DNA from: Candidatus Omnitrophota bacterium
Lineage (GTDB): Bacteria; Omnitrophota; JACPQZ01
DNA length: 36,918 nucleotides
Direction: 5' to 3'
NCBI GenBank assembly: GCA_016190205.1
Contig: JACPQZ010000043.1
Location: forward strand, 1-36,918
Part shown: in pieces, positions 19,240 to 27,236 of the stretch
Layout: every line of letters starts with the position of its first letter
How positions within the stretch are numbered: position 1 is the first letter of the stretch
Program-made: the position numbers and the translations under genes
Notes under the pieces: model-generated
What the model saw: only the letters and a program-made list of their open reading frames with translations
Told to the model about the DNA's origin: nothing
Databases searched by the model: none

Positions 19240-19910
19240 CGGCTTAAGAGGTCCTTAAAGTAAAAACGAAAAAAACGGATGCCGTCCCGCAGCGGCCGGA
19301 TCTTGCTCTCTTCCCACCCGTAGATCGACCGGATGGGAACGGTCCCGATACGGAAGCCCGCCCGCGCAGCCCGCAAAATCATTTCGGACTCGATCTCGAA
19401 TTTGGAGGAAGAAAAATCCAGCTTTTCCACCACCTTCCGTTTCAAAAGCCTGAAGCCACACTGCGAGTCCGGGATCTGAACGCCCGCCCGCAGCGAAATG
19501 AGAAGCGATAGAAACCGATTGGTCAGCCGCCTTAAGACCGGCATCCCTTCCGGACGCTGCATGCGGTCTCCGATCACAACGTCCAGATCTTCGGCCGCAG
19601 CCTTTTGCTTAAATCGCGGTACATCCAGGGGGTCGTGCTGACCATCCCCGTCCATCAGCACGCACGCTTCGTAGTCATGCTCGAGAAAGAAGGCGAGACC
19701 CGTCCTTAAGGCGCTTCCCTTACCCCTCCTCTGGGCATGCCCCAACAGCCGGACTCCCCTCTTACGAACGATTTCGGCTGTTTCGTCGGTGGAGCAGTCG
19801 TCGATCACCACGCACGTGTCGCTTGGAGACAACAATCCTCTTAAACGGTCGATGAGATCCCCGATGGCGCGGGCCTCGTTATACGCCGGAATCAGAACGC
19901 AAAGGTTCAT
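19236..19910 (-). CDS. Family 2 glycosyltransferase (DPM1-like)
   Basis: The GT-A fold shows LIPAYNEARAIGDLI at the N-terminus, the VVIDDCSTDET nucleotide site, and the metal-binding DGDGQHD. This pattern is that of dolichol- or polyprenyl-phosphate mannosyltransferase-like enzymes, but no C-terminal membrane helices follow, so it is a soluble single-domain form. The start at ATG 19910 (MNLCVLIPAYNEA) fits the family; the frame extends further upstream without homology. Overlaps the acyltransferase gene by 32 nt, so the pair may act together in lipid-linked glycan or envelope synthesis. Confidence 0.88.
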   Translation of the reverse strand: MNLCVLIPAYNEARAIGDLIDRLRGLLSPSDTCVVIDDCSTDETAEIVRKRGVRLLGHAQRRGKGSALRTGLAFFLEHDYEACVLMDGDGQHDPLDVPRFKQKAAAEDLDVVIGDRMQRPEGMPVLRRLTNRFLSLLISLRAGVQIPDSQCGFRLLKRKVVEKLDFSSSKFEIESEMILRAARAGFRIGTVPIRSIYGWEESKIRPLRDGIRFFRFYFKDLLSR

Positions 19911-20853
19911 AAGACCGGCGCCCGGACGCCCCTGCTGAATCGAGTGCTCCGGTGGGCCACATCGGAAGAAACAGCGTCCACTGGAAGGGATGGCTGGCAA
20001 TCACCTTTTCCAGGATATGTGCGAACCGGGCCGTCAAATAGAGAATCTCACGCTCAATCTCCCCGGTCACCGGGGCCGCGATGGGAGGCTCAATGGAAAA
20101 CACATATCCATCCTCGTTATCCCTAAGGCTGAACACAGGGACAAAGGCCGCTCCCGATTTCAGGGCGAGCGCTGCGGGACCTTTGGGAAATTCCGCCTTC
20201 CTGCCGAAAAAATCAACCCACACGCCCTGCCCCCCTGTAAAATCCTTGTCCCCTAGAATAGCGACCAGCTTGTTTTCCTTCAAAAGCTCCAGACAGCGGC
20301 GCAGCCCGAATTGGGTGCTGACCGTGTGCACGCCTGCGGCAGACCGTCTGCGGTTAAAATAGGCAGTGACTTCCGGCGTCGCATGGGGAAGGGCCAGGAC
20401 GCTTACGTCATAACCCAGCCTCGACACGATGCCCGCACCCAACTCCCAGCCTCCGACATGCCCCGAGACCAGAAGCGCGCCCTTCCCGCGCGCGAGCGCG
20501 GTCTCTAAATGCTCTTTTCCCTGAACCTTCACATGAGAGCGGATAAAATCCCCGTCCAGCCGGTCGATGAGGAGAAAATCCGAGACATTTCTCGAAAATT
20601 GACGGAAGATCTCCCGGCAGGAGCCGCTCTCCTTTTCCCGGCCATCCGCATGGAGCACTGCCGAAAGATTCCTCTCTACGATTCCCCTGTTCCGGCACGA
20701 GAAGGCAAACCTTAAGTCTGCGACGCGGTCAGCCAGCCAATAAGAGCGCCGGCGGCCCAGCATGGACGCCAACGCCTGTCCCAGGCGATAGATAAAAAAA
20801 CTCAAAAAACGCACCCCAAGACCCTCTGGGCAGAAAACCACGCCTTTTTTCAT
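19879..20853 (-). CDS. LpxL/HtrB-like lipid A acyltransferase family protein
   Basis: Member of the lysophospholipid acyltransferase superfamily that adds secondary acyl chains to lipid A. The catalytic H-x4-E/D motif is in LLVSGHVGGWELG near residue 145. FPKGPAALALKSGAAFVPVF and the N-terminal RLGQALASMLGRR segment also fit. Length 324 is slightly long, with a C-terminal tail overlapping the next gene. It supports a diderm envelope. A -10 box ends 5 nt before the ATG, so the mRNA may be leaderless. The acyl donor and exact position are not predictable. Confidence 0.88.
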   Translation of the reverse strand: MKKGVVFCPEGLGVRFLSFFIYRLGQALASMLGRRRSYWLADRVADLRFAFSCRNRGIVERNLSAVLHADGREKESGSCREIFRQFSRNVSDFLLIDRLDGDFIRSHVKVQGKEHLETALARGKGALLVSGHVGGWELGAGIVSRLGYDVSVLALPHATPEVTAYFNRRRSAAGVHTVSTQFGLRRCLELLKENKLVAILGDKDFTGGQGVWVDFFGRKAEFPKGPAALALKSGAAFVPVFSLRDNEDGYVFSIEPPIAAPVTGEIEREILYLTARFAHILEKVIASHPFQWTLFLPMWPTGALDSAGASGRRSYEPLRSDSGV

Positions 20854-20858
20854 AACAT

Positions 20859-20864
20859 ATTATA
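20859..20864 (-). promoter_or_regulatory. -10 box TATAAT directly before the LpxL-like gene
   Basis: A perfect TATAAT on the minus strand ends 5 nt before the ATG at 20853. Initiation would fall on or next to the start codon. No good -35 box is visible 16-18 nt upstream, and no Shine-Dalgarno sequence can fit, so a leaderless transcript is the simplest reading if the box is used. Confidence 0.45.
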
Positions 20865-20893
20865 ATAACACAACTAGGGATATGCGGTAAAGT

Positions 20894-22126
20894 TCAGGTT
20901 TGAACTTCCAGGAGGGCTTTGATGCGCCTGACCGCCTCGCGCAGGCGGTCCTCATCGGCCACCAGGGCAAAACGTACAAATCCTTCGCCGTATTCGCCAA
21001 AGCCCGTGCCCGGGGAGGCGGCTACACCGGCCTCCCGCACTAAGAGCTCTGAAAACTCCATGGAGGTAAGCCCGCTGTATTTGGGCGGGATATGGGCCCA
21101 AACGTAAAATGTGGCTTGCGGCATGTCGACTTTCCAGCCGATGCGGTTGAGGCCATTGACGAACACATCACGCCTCTTTTTGTACGTGGCGACGATCTGT
21201 TTGACGCACTGCTGGGGACCGGTCAGGGCGGTAACGGTGGCTTCCTGGATGGCGCGGAAAAGCCCGAAGTCTATGTAGCTTTTCACCTTCTCCAGGGTAC
21301 GCAGGATCTCTGCATTCCCCACGACAAACCCGATGCGCCAGCCGGCCATATTGTAAGATTTCGAACACGTATGAAATTCCACGGCGCAGCCGCTGGCGCC
21401 CTTGACCTCCAGGATGCTCGGGGCCCTGTACCCGTCAAAGACGATGTCCGAGTAGGCATTGTCATGACACACGATAAGGTTTCGCCCCTGGGCCCATTTG
21501 ACCACATCCTTGAAAAATTCAAGTGGAGCGACTGCGGTGGTAGGATTGTTGGGATAGCTTAAGATGAGAAGCTTGGAGCGCTTGACAATATCCCTCTGCA
21601 CAGAGCCCAAGTCCGGCAGATAACCCCTCTCCTTATAAAGCGGCAGGTTATAGAGAATCCCGCCGGCAATAATGACGCCGTTGAAATGCACCGGGTATGC
21701 GGGGCTGGGGACGAGGGCAATATCGTCATTGTTCAAGAATGCCATGGAAAGATGGGCAATTCCCTCTTTGGAACCGATAAGCGGCAAGACCTCGTGCTCG
21801 GGATCCAGCTTGACCCCGAAGCGGCTGTCATACCATCGGGCAATGGCCCTCCTTAAGTTTTTCTCCAGCGCTCCATCGCTGCGCGAATAGCGGTGGCTGT
21901 CGGGCTTACGGGCGGCCTTGCACAAGGCATTCACGATATGAGGCGGAACGGGCTGGTCTGGATTGCCCATCCCGAGATCAATAACGTCCACCCCGCGCGA
22001 GCGCGCCTCGGCCTTCATGTGATCGAGTATCGTAAAAAGGTAGGCCGGCAGGCGCTTGAGGCGCAGGGCCTCATGCATATGCAGTTCGTGCTGGGGACCG
22101 GGTTTGAGTTTCACTATTTTTTTCAT
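20894..22126 (-). CDS. Class I/II PLP aminotransferase (AlaC / LL-diaminopimelate aminotransferase-like)
   Basis: Fold-type I aminotransferase. Motifs are DLGMGNPDQPVP, SKEGIAHLSMAFLNNDD, SYPNNPTTAVA, CHDNAYSDIVFDGY and the PLP lysine in HTCSKSYNMAGWRIGF. Members of this subgroup make alanine, act on aspartate, or form LL-diaminopimelate; the sequence alone does not choose. The start codon overlaps the lipA stop (ATGA). It closes the operon from the PilZ gene through lipA. Confidence 0.9.
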   Translation of the reverse strand: MKKIVKLKPGPQHELHMHEALRLKRLPAYLFTILDHMKAEARSRGVDVIDLGMGNPDQPVPPHIVNALCKAARKPDSHRYSRSDGALEKNLRRAIARWYDSRFGVKLDPEHEVLPLIGSKEGIAHLSMAFLNNDDIALVPSPAYPVHFNGVIIAGGILYNLPLYKERGYLPDLGSVQRDIVKRSKLLILSYPNNPTTAVAPLEFFKDVVKWAQGRNLIVCHDNAYSDIVFDGYRAPSILEVKGASGCAVEFHTCSKSYNMAGWRIGFVVGNAEILRTLEKVKSYIDFGLFRAIQEATVTALTGPQQCVKQIVATYKKRRDVFVNGLNRIGWKVDMPQATFYVWAHIPPKYSGLTSMEFSELLVREAGVAASPGTGFGEYGEGFVRFALVADEDRLREAVRRIKALLEVQT

Positions 22127-22995
22127 CGGGCGTTTCTCTTTTCAAGCAGGGAGGCTGCCCGGTAAGACGTTCTGACGAAGGGCCCCGCCTCGACCCAGGG
22201 TATCCCACGCTCTTCGGCACGAGCGCGGTAATAAAAGAAGCGTTCCGGAGCCAGATATTCCTTGACGCGCAGTCGGCTCGTCGGAGGCTGAAGATACTGG
22301 CCGAGGCACAAGGCCTCGCACCCATGACTTGCCAGTTCATCGAACACGGAAAGCACCTCTTCTTCTTCTTCTCCCAATCCCAGCATCAGACTACTCTTGA
22401 CCATCGGATGCGCGCCCGCCGCACGGGCCCGCGCGAGAATATCCAGCGACGCCTCAAACGAGGCCCCCGGACGTACCGCTCGATATAACCTCGGAATAGT
22501 CTCCATGTTGTGACTCAAGACATCGGGCACTGCTGCCAAGACCTCATCCACGCTTTCCATCCTCCCTGCGAAATCCGGGATCAGCACTTCTATCCGGATC
22601 CCCGGTACCTCTTCACGCACGCGGCGGACGGTCGCTGCGATATGCGCGGACCCTCCATCGGCGAGATCGTCCCGCGTGACGGAAGTCAGCACCACGTATT
22701 TCATCCCCAGGCGCCGGAGTGCCCATGCTGTCTTGACCGGCTCGAGGGGGTCCAGCTCGCCCGCGGGGGCAAAGGGGACATCACAAAAAGGACAACGCCG
22801 CGTACACTTCGAGCCCATCAAAAGAATGGTCGTGTGTGAAGCGGCGTAACATTCCACGCGATTGGGGCAGGCCCCGCTCTCGCAGATTGTGTTTAAGCCC
22901 AGCTCCGAAATAACGGCGGAGGTCTGCCGGTACACCCCGACGTCGGCCGGCCAGCCTTTCTTGAGCCACGCCGGCAAACGCGCCCGCTCACGCAT
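22123..22995 (-). CDS. lipA: Lipoyl synthase
   Basis: Radical SAM enzyme that inserts two sulfurs into octanoyl-protein. Auxiliary cluster cysteines are Cys38, Cys43, Cys49 (C-x4-C-x5-C). The radical SAM triad is Cys64, Cys68, Cys71 (CTRRCPFC). The C-terminal RTSYRA matches the conserved serine ligand motif (RSSY). Length 290 is usual. It overlaps nnrE by 8 nt and the aminotransferase gene by 4 nt. lipB and lipoylated complexes are not in the window. Confidence 0.97.
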   Translation of the reverse strand: MRERARLPAWLKKGWPADVGVYRQTSAVISELGLNTICESGACPNRVECYAASHTTILLMGSKCTRRCPFCDVPFAPAGELDPLEPVKTAWALRRLGMKYVVLTSVTRDDLADGGSAHIAATVRRVREEVPGIRIEVLIPDFAGRMESVDEVLAAVPDVLSHNMETIPRLYRAVRPGASFEASLDILARARAAGAHPMVKSSLMLGLGEEEEEVLSVFDELASHGCEALCLGQYLQPPTSRLRVKEYLAPERFFYYRARAEERGIPWVEAGPFVRTSYRAASLLEKRNAR

Positions 22996-23683
22996 GCGAT
23001 AATGAGCTCACATTATACTCGGGAAGGCCGATATCCACAACCCAAACCCTTCCCACGAACGGCCTTGCTGATTTCAGGAAAAAACCTTTTTTGGGAAGGC
23101 CACAGGTTGCCGTCACTTTGGCCCGCACCGCCTCACCCAGAGGGATGCCGCGATCGGCATCCAGCCCTGACGGAACATCCACCGCAAGCACCTGTGAACC
23201 GGAGCGATTCACTTCACGTATGACCGAGCCATACGGCTCCCGGGGCGGCTGGGAAAGGCCTGTTCCCAAGAGGGCATCCACAACCAGATCGGCTCGGACA
23301 AGTTCCTGCCTCAGTCGGTTCAATGCCCCCGGACCCAGTAACCGGAGCCTAACTCCGGCTCGCCGGGAAATATCATAATGGAGACGTGCCCACGGCGACA
23401 GGATGCCGCGTCCGGCGAGCATCCAAACACCCACGCGGGCGCCCCAACTCTTTAGATAACGGGCCGCCGCAAAGCCGTCGCCCCCGTTATTGCCTTTTCC
23501 ACACAAGATGAGCACGCGGTCCCCCCGACGGAGACCGCAAACGCGGGCAGCCACCTCGGCCACCCCCCGGCCCGCATTTTCCATCAGGACGGGGCCCGGG
23601 ATACCCACCGTCTCAATTGCGCGGCGGTCGATGGCCTCAATCTTGCTCACGCTGACCGCCGCCCGCCTGTCAGCCCTTTTCAC
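22988..23683 (-). CDS. nnrE: NAD(P)H-hydrate epimerase (YjeF N-terminal domain)
   Basis: Epimerises damaged hydrated NAD(P)H for repair. Motifs are EAIDRRAIE, LMENAGRGVAE, ILCGKGNNGGDGFAAARYL, DALLGTGL and AVDVPSGLDAD. Only the epimerase domain is present; the dehydratase domain often fused to it is absent. The frame opens to 23803, but the first ~40 codons overlap the hydrolase gene and lack homology. GTG 23683 (VKRADRR) has GGATGA upstream and is chosen; ATG 23695 and GTG 23650 are alternatives. Confidence 0.92.
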   Translation of the reverse strand: MKRADRRAAVSVSKIEAIDRRAIETVGIPGPVLMENAGRGVAEVAARVCGLRRGDRVLILCGKGNNGGDGFAAARYLKSWGARVGVWMLAGRGILSPWARLHYDISRRAGVRLRLLGPGALNRLRQELVRADLVVDALLGTGLSQPPREPYGSVIREVNRSGSQVLAVDVPSGLDADRGIPLGEAVRAKVTATCGLPKKGFFLKSARPFVGRVWVVDIGLPEYNVSSLSHA

Positions 23684-24548
23684 CCATATGCTCATCCAGA
23701 AATCCCAAGATGCTCGTTTCGTATTCCTCCCGGTAGGCCGAGGCCCCCATATGATCTTGGGTGGCCGCAATCCAGAGCTTTTTTGGCTCGGGGACCTTGT
23801 CAAACAGTCCGCGCACTTCCTCTTCCAGGATCGTCCGGTCCCCCCGGCTGTGAATGAAGTAGATAGGGGCCTTTAGTGTTTTGATATGAAGATCTGGATC
23901 GAGTCCCCTGAAGCGCATTCCGAGTCTCAACTCAGTCATCCAGATTGCGGCATCCGCAAGTCCTGCGGCCGGGAGAAACGGATACATGAGCTTATGATGA
24001 CGCTTGATCGTCTTACCTAGATGGATATAGGTATTGTCGGCCACCACCGCCCGAATGTCAGCACCCCGGACGGCTTGTCGGATCGCTATAGCCCCTCCCA
24101 TGCTAAAACCATAGAGTCCCACGGGCTTCGCCTGCGTGCGTTCATCGGTCCGCGCCCACGCGAGCACGGCCTCAAGATCCTTCATCTCATCCTTCCCCAG
24201 GGTGGACCGCCTTCCCCCGCTCTCTCCGTGGTTCCGGAAGTCGAAAAGCACGAGTGTGTAACCCGCGTCGCATATGAACCGGGTTACCCAGAATAAATCC
24301 GCCTTGGAGCCCCCGTAGCCATGACAGCCCACGATGAGGCCCCGCGAATGCTCCGGATGCATGAGCCACACTGAAATGGGGATCCCATCGGCGGTGGTCA
24401 GGGTAAGGTTCTCGTACGCCATGCCCTCATCGCTGGGTACGAGCTCAAGCTTGAGGCGGGGAGGAAATAAGATCTTTTGCGATCCAAATAACCCCCACAC
24501 CCCGAGGATGAGGACAACATCCACAAAGATCCTAATGGCCCACGACAT
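23670..24548 (-). CDS. Membrane-anchored alpha/beta hydrolase (serine aminopeptidase-like)
   Basis: One N-terminal hydrophobic segment (residues 4-22, AIRIFVDVVLILGVWGLFG) is followed by a hydrolase fold. Oxyanion region is GCHGYGGSKAD, nucleophile elbow GLYGFSMGGA, acid in HSRGDRT and histidine in TQDHMGA. Length 292 fits the CocE/YqkD-like single-domain group. GAGG lies 5 nt before the ATG. The substrate is unknown. It overlaps the nnrE start by 14 nt and follows PilZ by 24 nt. Confidence 0.85.
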   Translation of the reverse strand: MSWAIRIFVDVVLILGVWGLFGSQKILFPPRLKLELVPSDEGMAYENLTLTTADGIPISVWLMHPEHSRGLIVGCHGYGGSKADLFWVTRFICDAGYTLVLFDFRNHGESGGRRSTLGKDEMKDLEAVLAWARTDERTQAKPVGLYGFSMGGAIAIRQAVRGADIRAVVADNTYIHLGKTIKRHHKLMYPFLPAAGLADAAIWMTELRLGMRFRGLDPDLHIKTLKAPIYFIHSRGDRTILEEEVRGLFDKVPEPKKLWIAATQDHMGASAYREEYETSILGFLDEHMGEKG

Positions 24549-24572
24549 ACGAACCTCGTGCCGGTGGTATCT

Positions 24573-24944
24573 TTAAATCGTCTGGCGGGCCTGGCGGCCT
24601 TTCACGAAACGGTCTATGGAGAGGGCTTCCTCTTCCCCGAGCGCCGGGAAAAAAATGGCCGTTTCGAAACGCCCCTTCGGCCCGACCGGGTCGCAGCGAA
24701 CGATCACCCCCTCGGTCCGGATCTCCCGGGTTCCCTCCCGCGGTCCCGGCCCGGTCGGCGGCAGACACAGGGAAATCTTTACGCGGGTCATGGGCTGAAC
24801 CTCCTCCGGCAAGGTGCACATAATCCCCGAACGGCTCAAGTTTTCCGCAGAAGCAACCAGGACAGCCCCCTGCCGCGTCACCTCGAGGGCGAAGCTCGCC
24901 TTGATGCGGGGGTGCGCCCGCCGTTCACTCTGTTTTCTCGTCAT
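24573..24944 (-). CDS. PilZ-domain protein (predicted c-di-GMP receptor)
   Basis: A small 123-residue protein with the two PilZ ligand motifs. RRAHPR near residue 9 matches RxxxR, and NLSRSG near residue 36 matches (D/N)xSxxG. These bind cyclic di-GMP in the family. There is no partner domain, so it is a stand-alone receptor or adaptor. A run of AAGGAGGAGGGAGG precedes the ATG, a very strong ribosome site. The signal's target is not evident; motility or secretin-linked functions (a secretin lies at the window edge) are possible. Confidence 0.85.
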   Translation of the reverse strand: MTRKQSERRAHPRIKASFALEVTRQGAVLVASAENLSRSGIMCTLPEEVQPMTRVKISLCLPPTGPGPREGTREIRTEGVIVRCDPVGPKGRFETAIFFPALGEEEALSIDRFVKGRQARQTI

Positions 24945-24983
24945 CCTCCCTCCTCCTTCTTCCTTCCTCCATCATCTATCGCC

Positions 24984-25025
24984 CGACGTCCAACGTCCCA
25001 CGTCCAACGTCCCACATCCTCACAT
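24984..25025. repeat. Heptad array between argS and the PilZ gene
   Basis: CGACGTC, CAACGTC, CCACGTC, CAACGTC, CCACATC, CTCACAT run in step over 42 nt. The last unit contains the argS stop codon (25020-25022). ACGT is repeated in each of the first four units. No inverted arm is seen here. Confidence 0.82.
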
Positions 25026-26672
25026 CTTTTCCGGGGCGGTCACACCCAATATCCCCAGGCCATCTTTCAAAACCGCCTGGACTGCCCGCGCGAGCCCCAG
25101 GCGCGCGCGAGTGAGCGACGCATCGTCGCTGACCACCCGGTGCCTGTCATAAAAAGTGTGAAAGGCCTGGGCCAAGTCCTTAAGATAAACCGTCACAAGG
25201 TGCGGAGCCAAAAGCTCGGCGCATTTCACCAGGAGATACGGATACTGCCACAAGAGCCTCATGAGCTCGGTCTCCTCTTGGGCCTCCAGGCGATCGAAAT
25301 CACCCGCTGCCGGCTCACCCAGGGCCCCCGCAAAGCGTCCGAGACTTGCGATGCGCGTGTGGGCATATTGAAGATAATACACGGGATTCGCCTGGGACTG
25401 GCTCTTCGCCAGTTCCAGATCAAAGTCGAGCGGGCTCTCGGACCGCCGCATGAGAAAGAAAAACCGGGCCGCGTCACGGCCGACCTCGCGCACGAGCTCG
25501 TGGAGGGTGACGAACTCTCCCTCGCGGGTGGACATCCGCACAGGCTGCCCGTTCCGGAAGAGCGTCGTGAGCTGAACGATGATGACCGAAAGCTGATCCT
25601 TCGAAAACCCCAGGGACTCGACCGATGCCTTCAGACGCGGGACATAACCGTGATGATCCGGGCCCAGGATGTTGATGAGCCGGTTAAACCCGCGCGCGAA
25701 TTTATCCTGATGGTACGCAATGTCCGCGGCGAGATAGGTCAGGCCCCCGTCGCTCTTCCTGACCACGCGGTCCTTATCGTCCCCCGCGCGGGTGGACTTG
25801 AGCCACAGGGCGCCCTCTGCTTCATAAAGCCACCCATCCTGACGCAAACGGTCTAAGACCTTCGCGATCGCCCCCCCGGCATGCAGTTTCTTTTCGCTGA
25901 ACCATACGTCGAAGCGCACATCGAACTCCTCCAAATCCTCGCGAATTCCCTGGAGGATTTTGGATGCGGCAAAATCTGTGAACCGTTCGAGCTGCGCGCC
26001 TTCCGAATCCAGCCAGCCCCCTTCTTCGCGCCGGTAAAGCTCCTGGGCCAGCTCCCTTAAATAACCGCCCTTATACCCATCGTCCGGAAACTGCGCAGGT
26101 CTACCGCACGCCTCCAGATAATGGCTAAACAAGGAGGCCCCCAATATTCGCATTTGGTTTCCCACATCATTGAGATAATACTCTTTGGTGACCTCAAAGC
26201 CGGCGCGCTGCAAAAGCCGGGCCAGGGTATCGCCCACCGCGGCCTGGCGGCCATGGGCGATGGTCAAGGGGCCTGTGGGATTGGCACTTACAAACTCAAT
26301 CACCACCCGCTCGCCGTTTCCAAACTGAAGCGGGCCCAAATCGCCGGCACTTTGTATCCAATGAGGAAGGAAAGACTTGAGATAGGAGGGTTTGAGAAAA
26401 AAATTGATAAATCCCGGCCGAACGGCCTCCACCTTTTCTATCGACCGGGAAAGCGACGCGTCACCCGTGATCGAGCGATGGAGGGACCCTTCAACCTCCT
26501 GGGCCCAAGCCCACCCCCGCGTCCGGCTCGGACCCTCACCCGTAAGACACGCAGAAGTTGTCAGGTCACCGTGGCTGCGATCTTTGGGGATCTCGAGCAG
26601 CCCTCCCGGGCGTCCCTGGTAAGATACCTCTTTGGCGACGAGACGCTCAAGATCGCTGTGGATCCAGTGCAC
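25020..26672 (-). CDS. argS: Arginyl-tRNA synthetase
   Basis: Class I synthetase charging tRNA-Arg. EFVSANPTGPLTIAHGRQAAVGDTLARLL is the HIGH region, here degenerate (TIAH for HVGH). MSTREGEFVTL stands in for KMSKS, a common form in ArgRS. The Add-1-like N-terminal domain (IPKDRSHGDLTTSACL) and DALR anticodon domain (YDRHRVVSDDASLTRARLGLARAVQAVLKDGLGILGV) are present. Length 550 is normal. GTG start has GAGG about 9 nt upstream, 18 nt after rsfS. Confidence 0.95.
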   Translation of the reverse strand: MHWIHSDLERLVAKEVSYQGRPGGLLEIPKDRSHGDLTTSACLTGEGPSRTRGWAWAQEVEGSLHRSITGDASLSRSIEKVEAVRPGFINFFLKPSYLKSFLPHWIQSAGDLGPLQFGNGERVVIEFVSANPTGPLTIAHGRQAAVGDTLARLLQRAGFEVTKEYYLNDVGNQMRILGASLFSHYLEACGRPAQFPDDGYKGGYLRELAQELYRREEGGWLDSEGAQLERFTDFAASKILQGIREDLEEFDVRFDVWFSEKKLHAGGAIAKVLDRLRQDGWLYEAEGALWLKSTRAGDDKDRVVRKSDGGLTYLAADIAYHQDKFARGFNRLINILGPDHHGYVPRLKASVESLGFSKDQLSVIIVQLTTLFRNGQPVRMSTREGEFVTLHELVREVGRDAARFFFLMRRSESPLDFDLELAKSQSQANPVYYLQYAHTRIASLGRFAGALGEPAAGDFDRLEAQEETELMRLLWQYPYLLVKCAELLAPHLVTVYLKDLAQAFHTFYDRHRVVSDDASLTRARLGLARAVQAVLKDGLGILGVTAPEKM

Positions 26673-26690
26673 AGAAAAAAGCCTCGACTT

Positions 26691-27029
26691 CTAGAGCGTC
26701 TCGCACGGCGCGTCTCCCCACAGGTTTTCGAGCTGGTAATAATCCCGGGTGGTAGTATGAAAAATGTGCGCGATGACATCCCCACAATCGATCAGAACCC
26801 ACCCGCCCCTCTCGCTGCCCTCGCGCCGGGGGCGCCTCAATTTCTTTGCCCTGAAATCCTGAACAACCTGATCGGTGATGGCTCGAAGCTGGGGGGCGGA
26901 ATCTCCGCTCGCCAGGACGAAGTAATCCGTAAAATTGGCCAGGCGGCGGAGATCTAATATCTTGATGTCATGCGCCTTGCGCGCGCTCGCCGCTTGAGCG
27001 ATCAAGCGGGCCTTGGCAAGCGTGTTGAT
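26691..27029 (-). CDS. rsfS: Ribosomal silencing factor RsfS (Iojap/YbeB), probable ATC start
   Basis: Binds L14 and blocks 30S-50S joining when nutrients are scarce. KAHDIKILDLRRLANFTDYFVLASG and HTTTRDYYQLENLWGDA are the family signatures. The open frame reaches 27092, but its 5' part is a perfect hairpin and a GGAGGAGGA ribosome site (27039-27047). In-frame with the homologous part, the codon 9 nt beyond that site is ATC (27027-27029) and aligns with the usual initiator Met. The only upstream in-frame GTG (27053) lies inside the hairpin. nadD, the usual neighbour, lies about 2.8 kb upstream. Confidence 0.9.
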   Translation of the reverse strand: MNTLAKARLIAQAASARKAHDIKILDLRRLANFTDYFVLASGDSAPQLRAITDQVVQDFRAKKLRRPRREGSERGGWVLIDCGDVIAHIFHTTTRDYYQLENLWGDAPCETL

Positions 27030-27045
27030 GTTCTGACATCCTCCT

Positions 27046-27088
27046 CCAGACACTCTGTCGTGTCTGGCAGACACGACAGAGTGTCTGG
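27046..27088 (-). other. Perfect 20-bp inverted repeat with 3-nt loop upstream of rsfS
   Basis: CCAGACACTCTGTCGTGTCT (27046-27065), GGC, then its exact reverse complement (27069-27088). It overlaps the ribosome-binding purines of rsfS by two bases. TGTCTGG recurs 21 nt apart, and CAGACAC also 21 nt apart, three times seven. On the minus strand no T-run follows. It could sequester the rsfS ribosome site or be a short heptad hairpin. Confidence 0.75.
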
Positions 27089-27096
27089 ACACAGAT

Positions 27097-27148
27097 AAAA
27101 AGGCATGCGGGCTGGCTCGGGGGCCCCGGCCGAAATCTCACGCATGCC
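27097..27148 (-). terminator. Intrinsic terminator after the DUF5679-like gene
   Basis: On the minus strand GGCATGCG (27141-27148) and CGCATGCC (27102-27109) form an 8-bp outer stem enclosing a GGGGCCCC-rich inner hairpin. TTTTT (27097-27101) follows. It separates the small zinc-ribbon gene from rsfS-argS. Confidence 0.8.
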
Positions 27149-27189
27149 TCTTAAATCAGATAGAGAACTCCTGATAGGATTCGAGATTG

Positions 27190-27218
27190 CTTCGCCCTCC
27201 GAATCCCGAAGGGCGAAG
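27190..27218 (-). other. Hairpin in the 3' region of the DUF5679-like gene
   Basis: CTTCGCCCT (27190-27198) and AGGGCGAAG (27210-27218) form a 9-bp stem with an 11-nt loop, between the gene stop and the terminator. No T-run follows. The remaining 27149-27236 sequence holds nothing else I can recognise. Confidence 0.55.
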
Positions 27219-27236
27219 GAGGGCTCGCAACGATGG

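Noticed and set aside
24558-25856. 432-codon plus-strand open frame
   Set aside because: It runs antisense to argS, the PilZ gene and a heptad array; the translation has no recognisable domain and is a shadow of GC-rich coding sequence.
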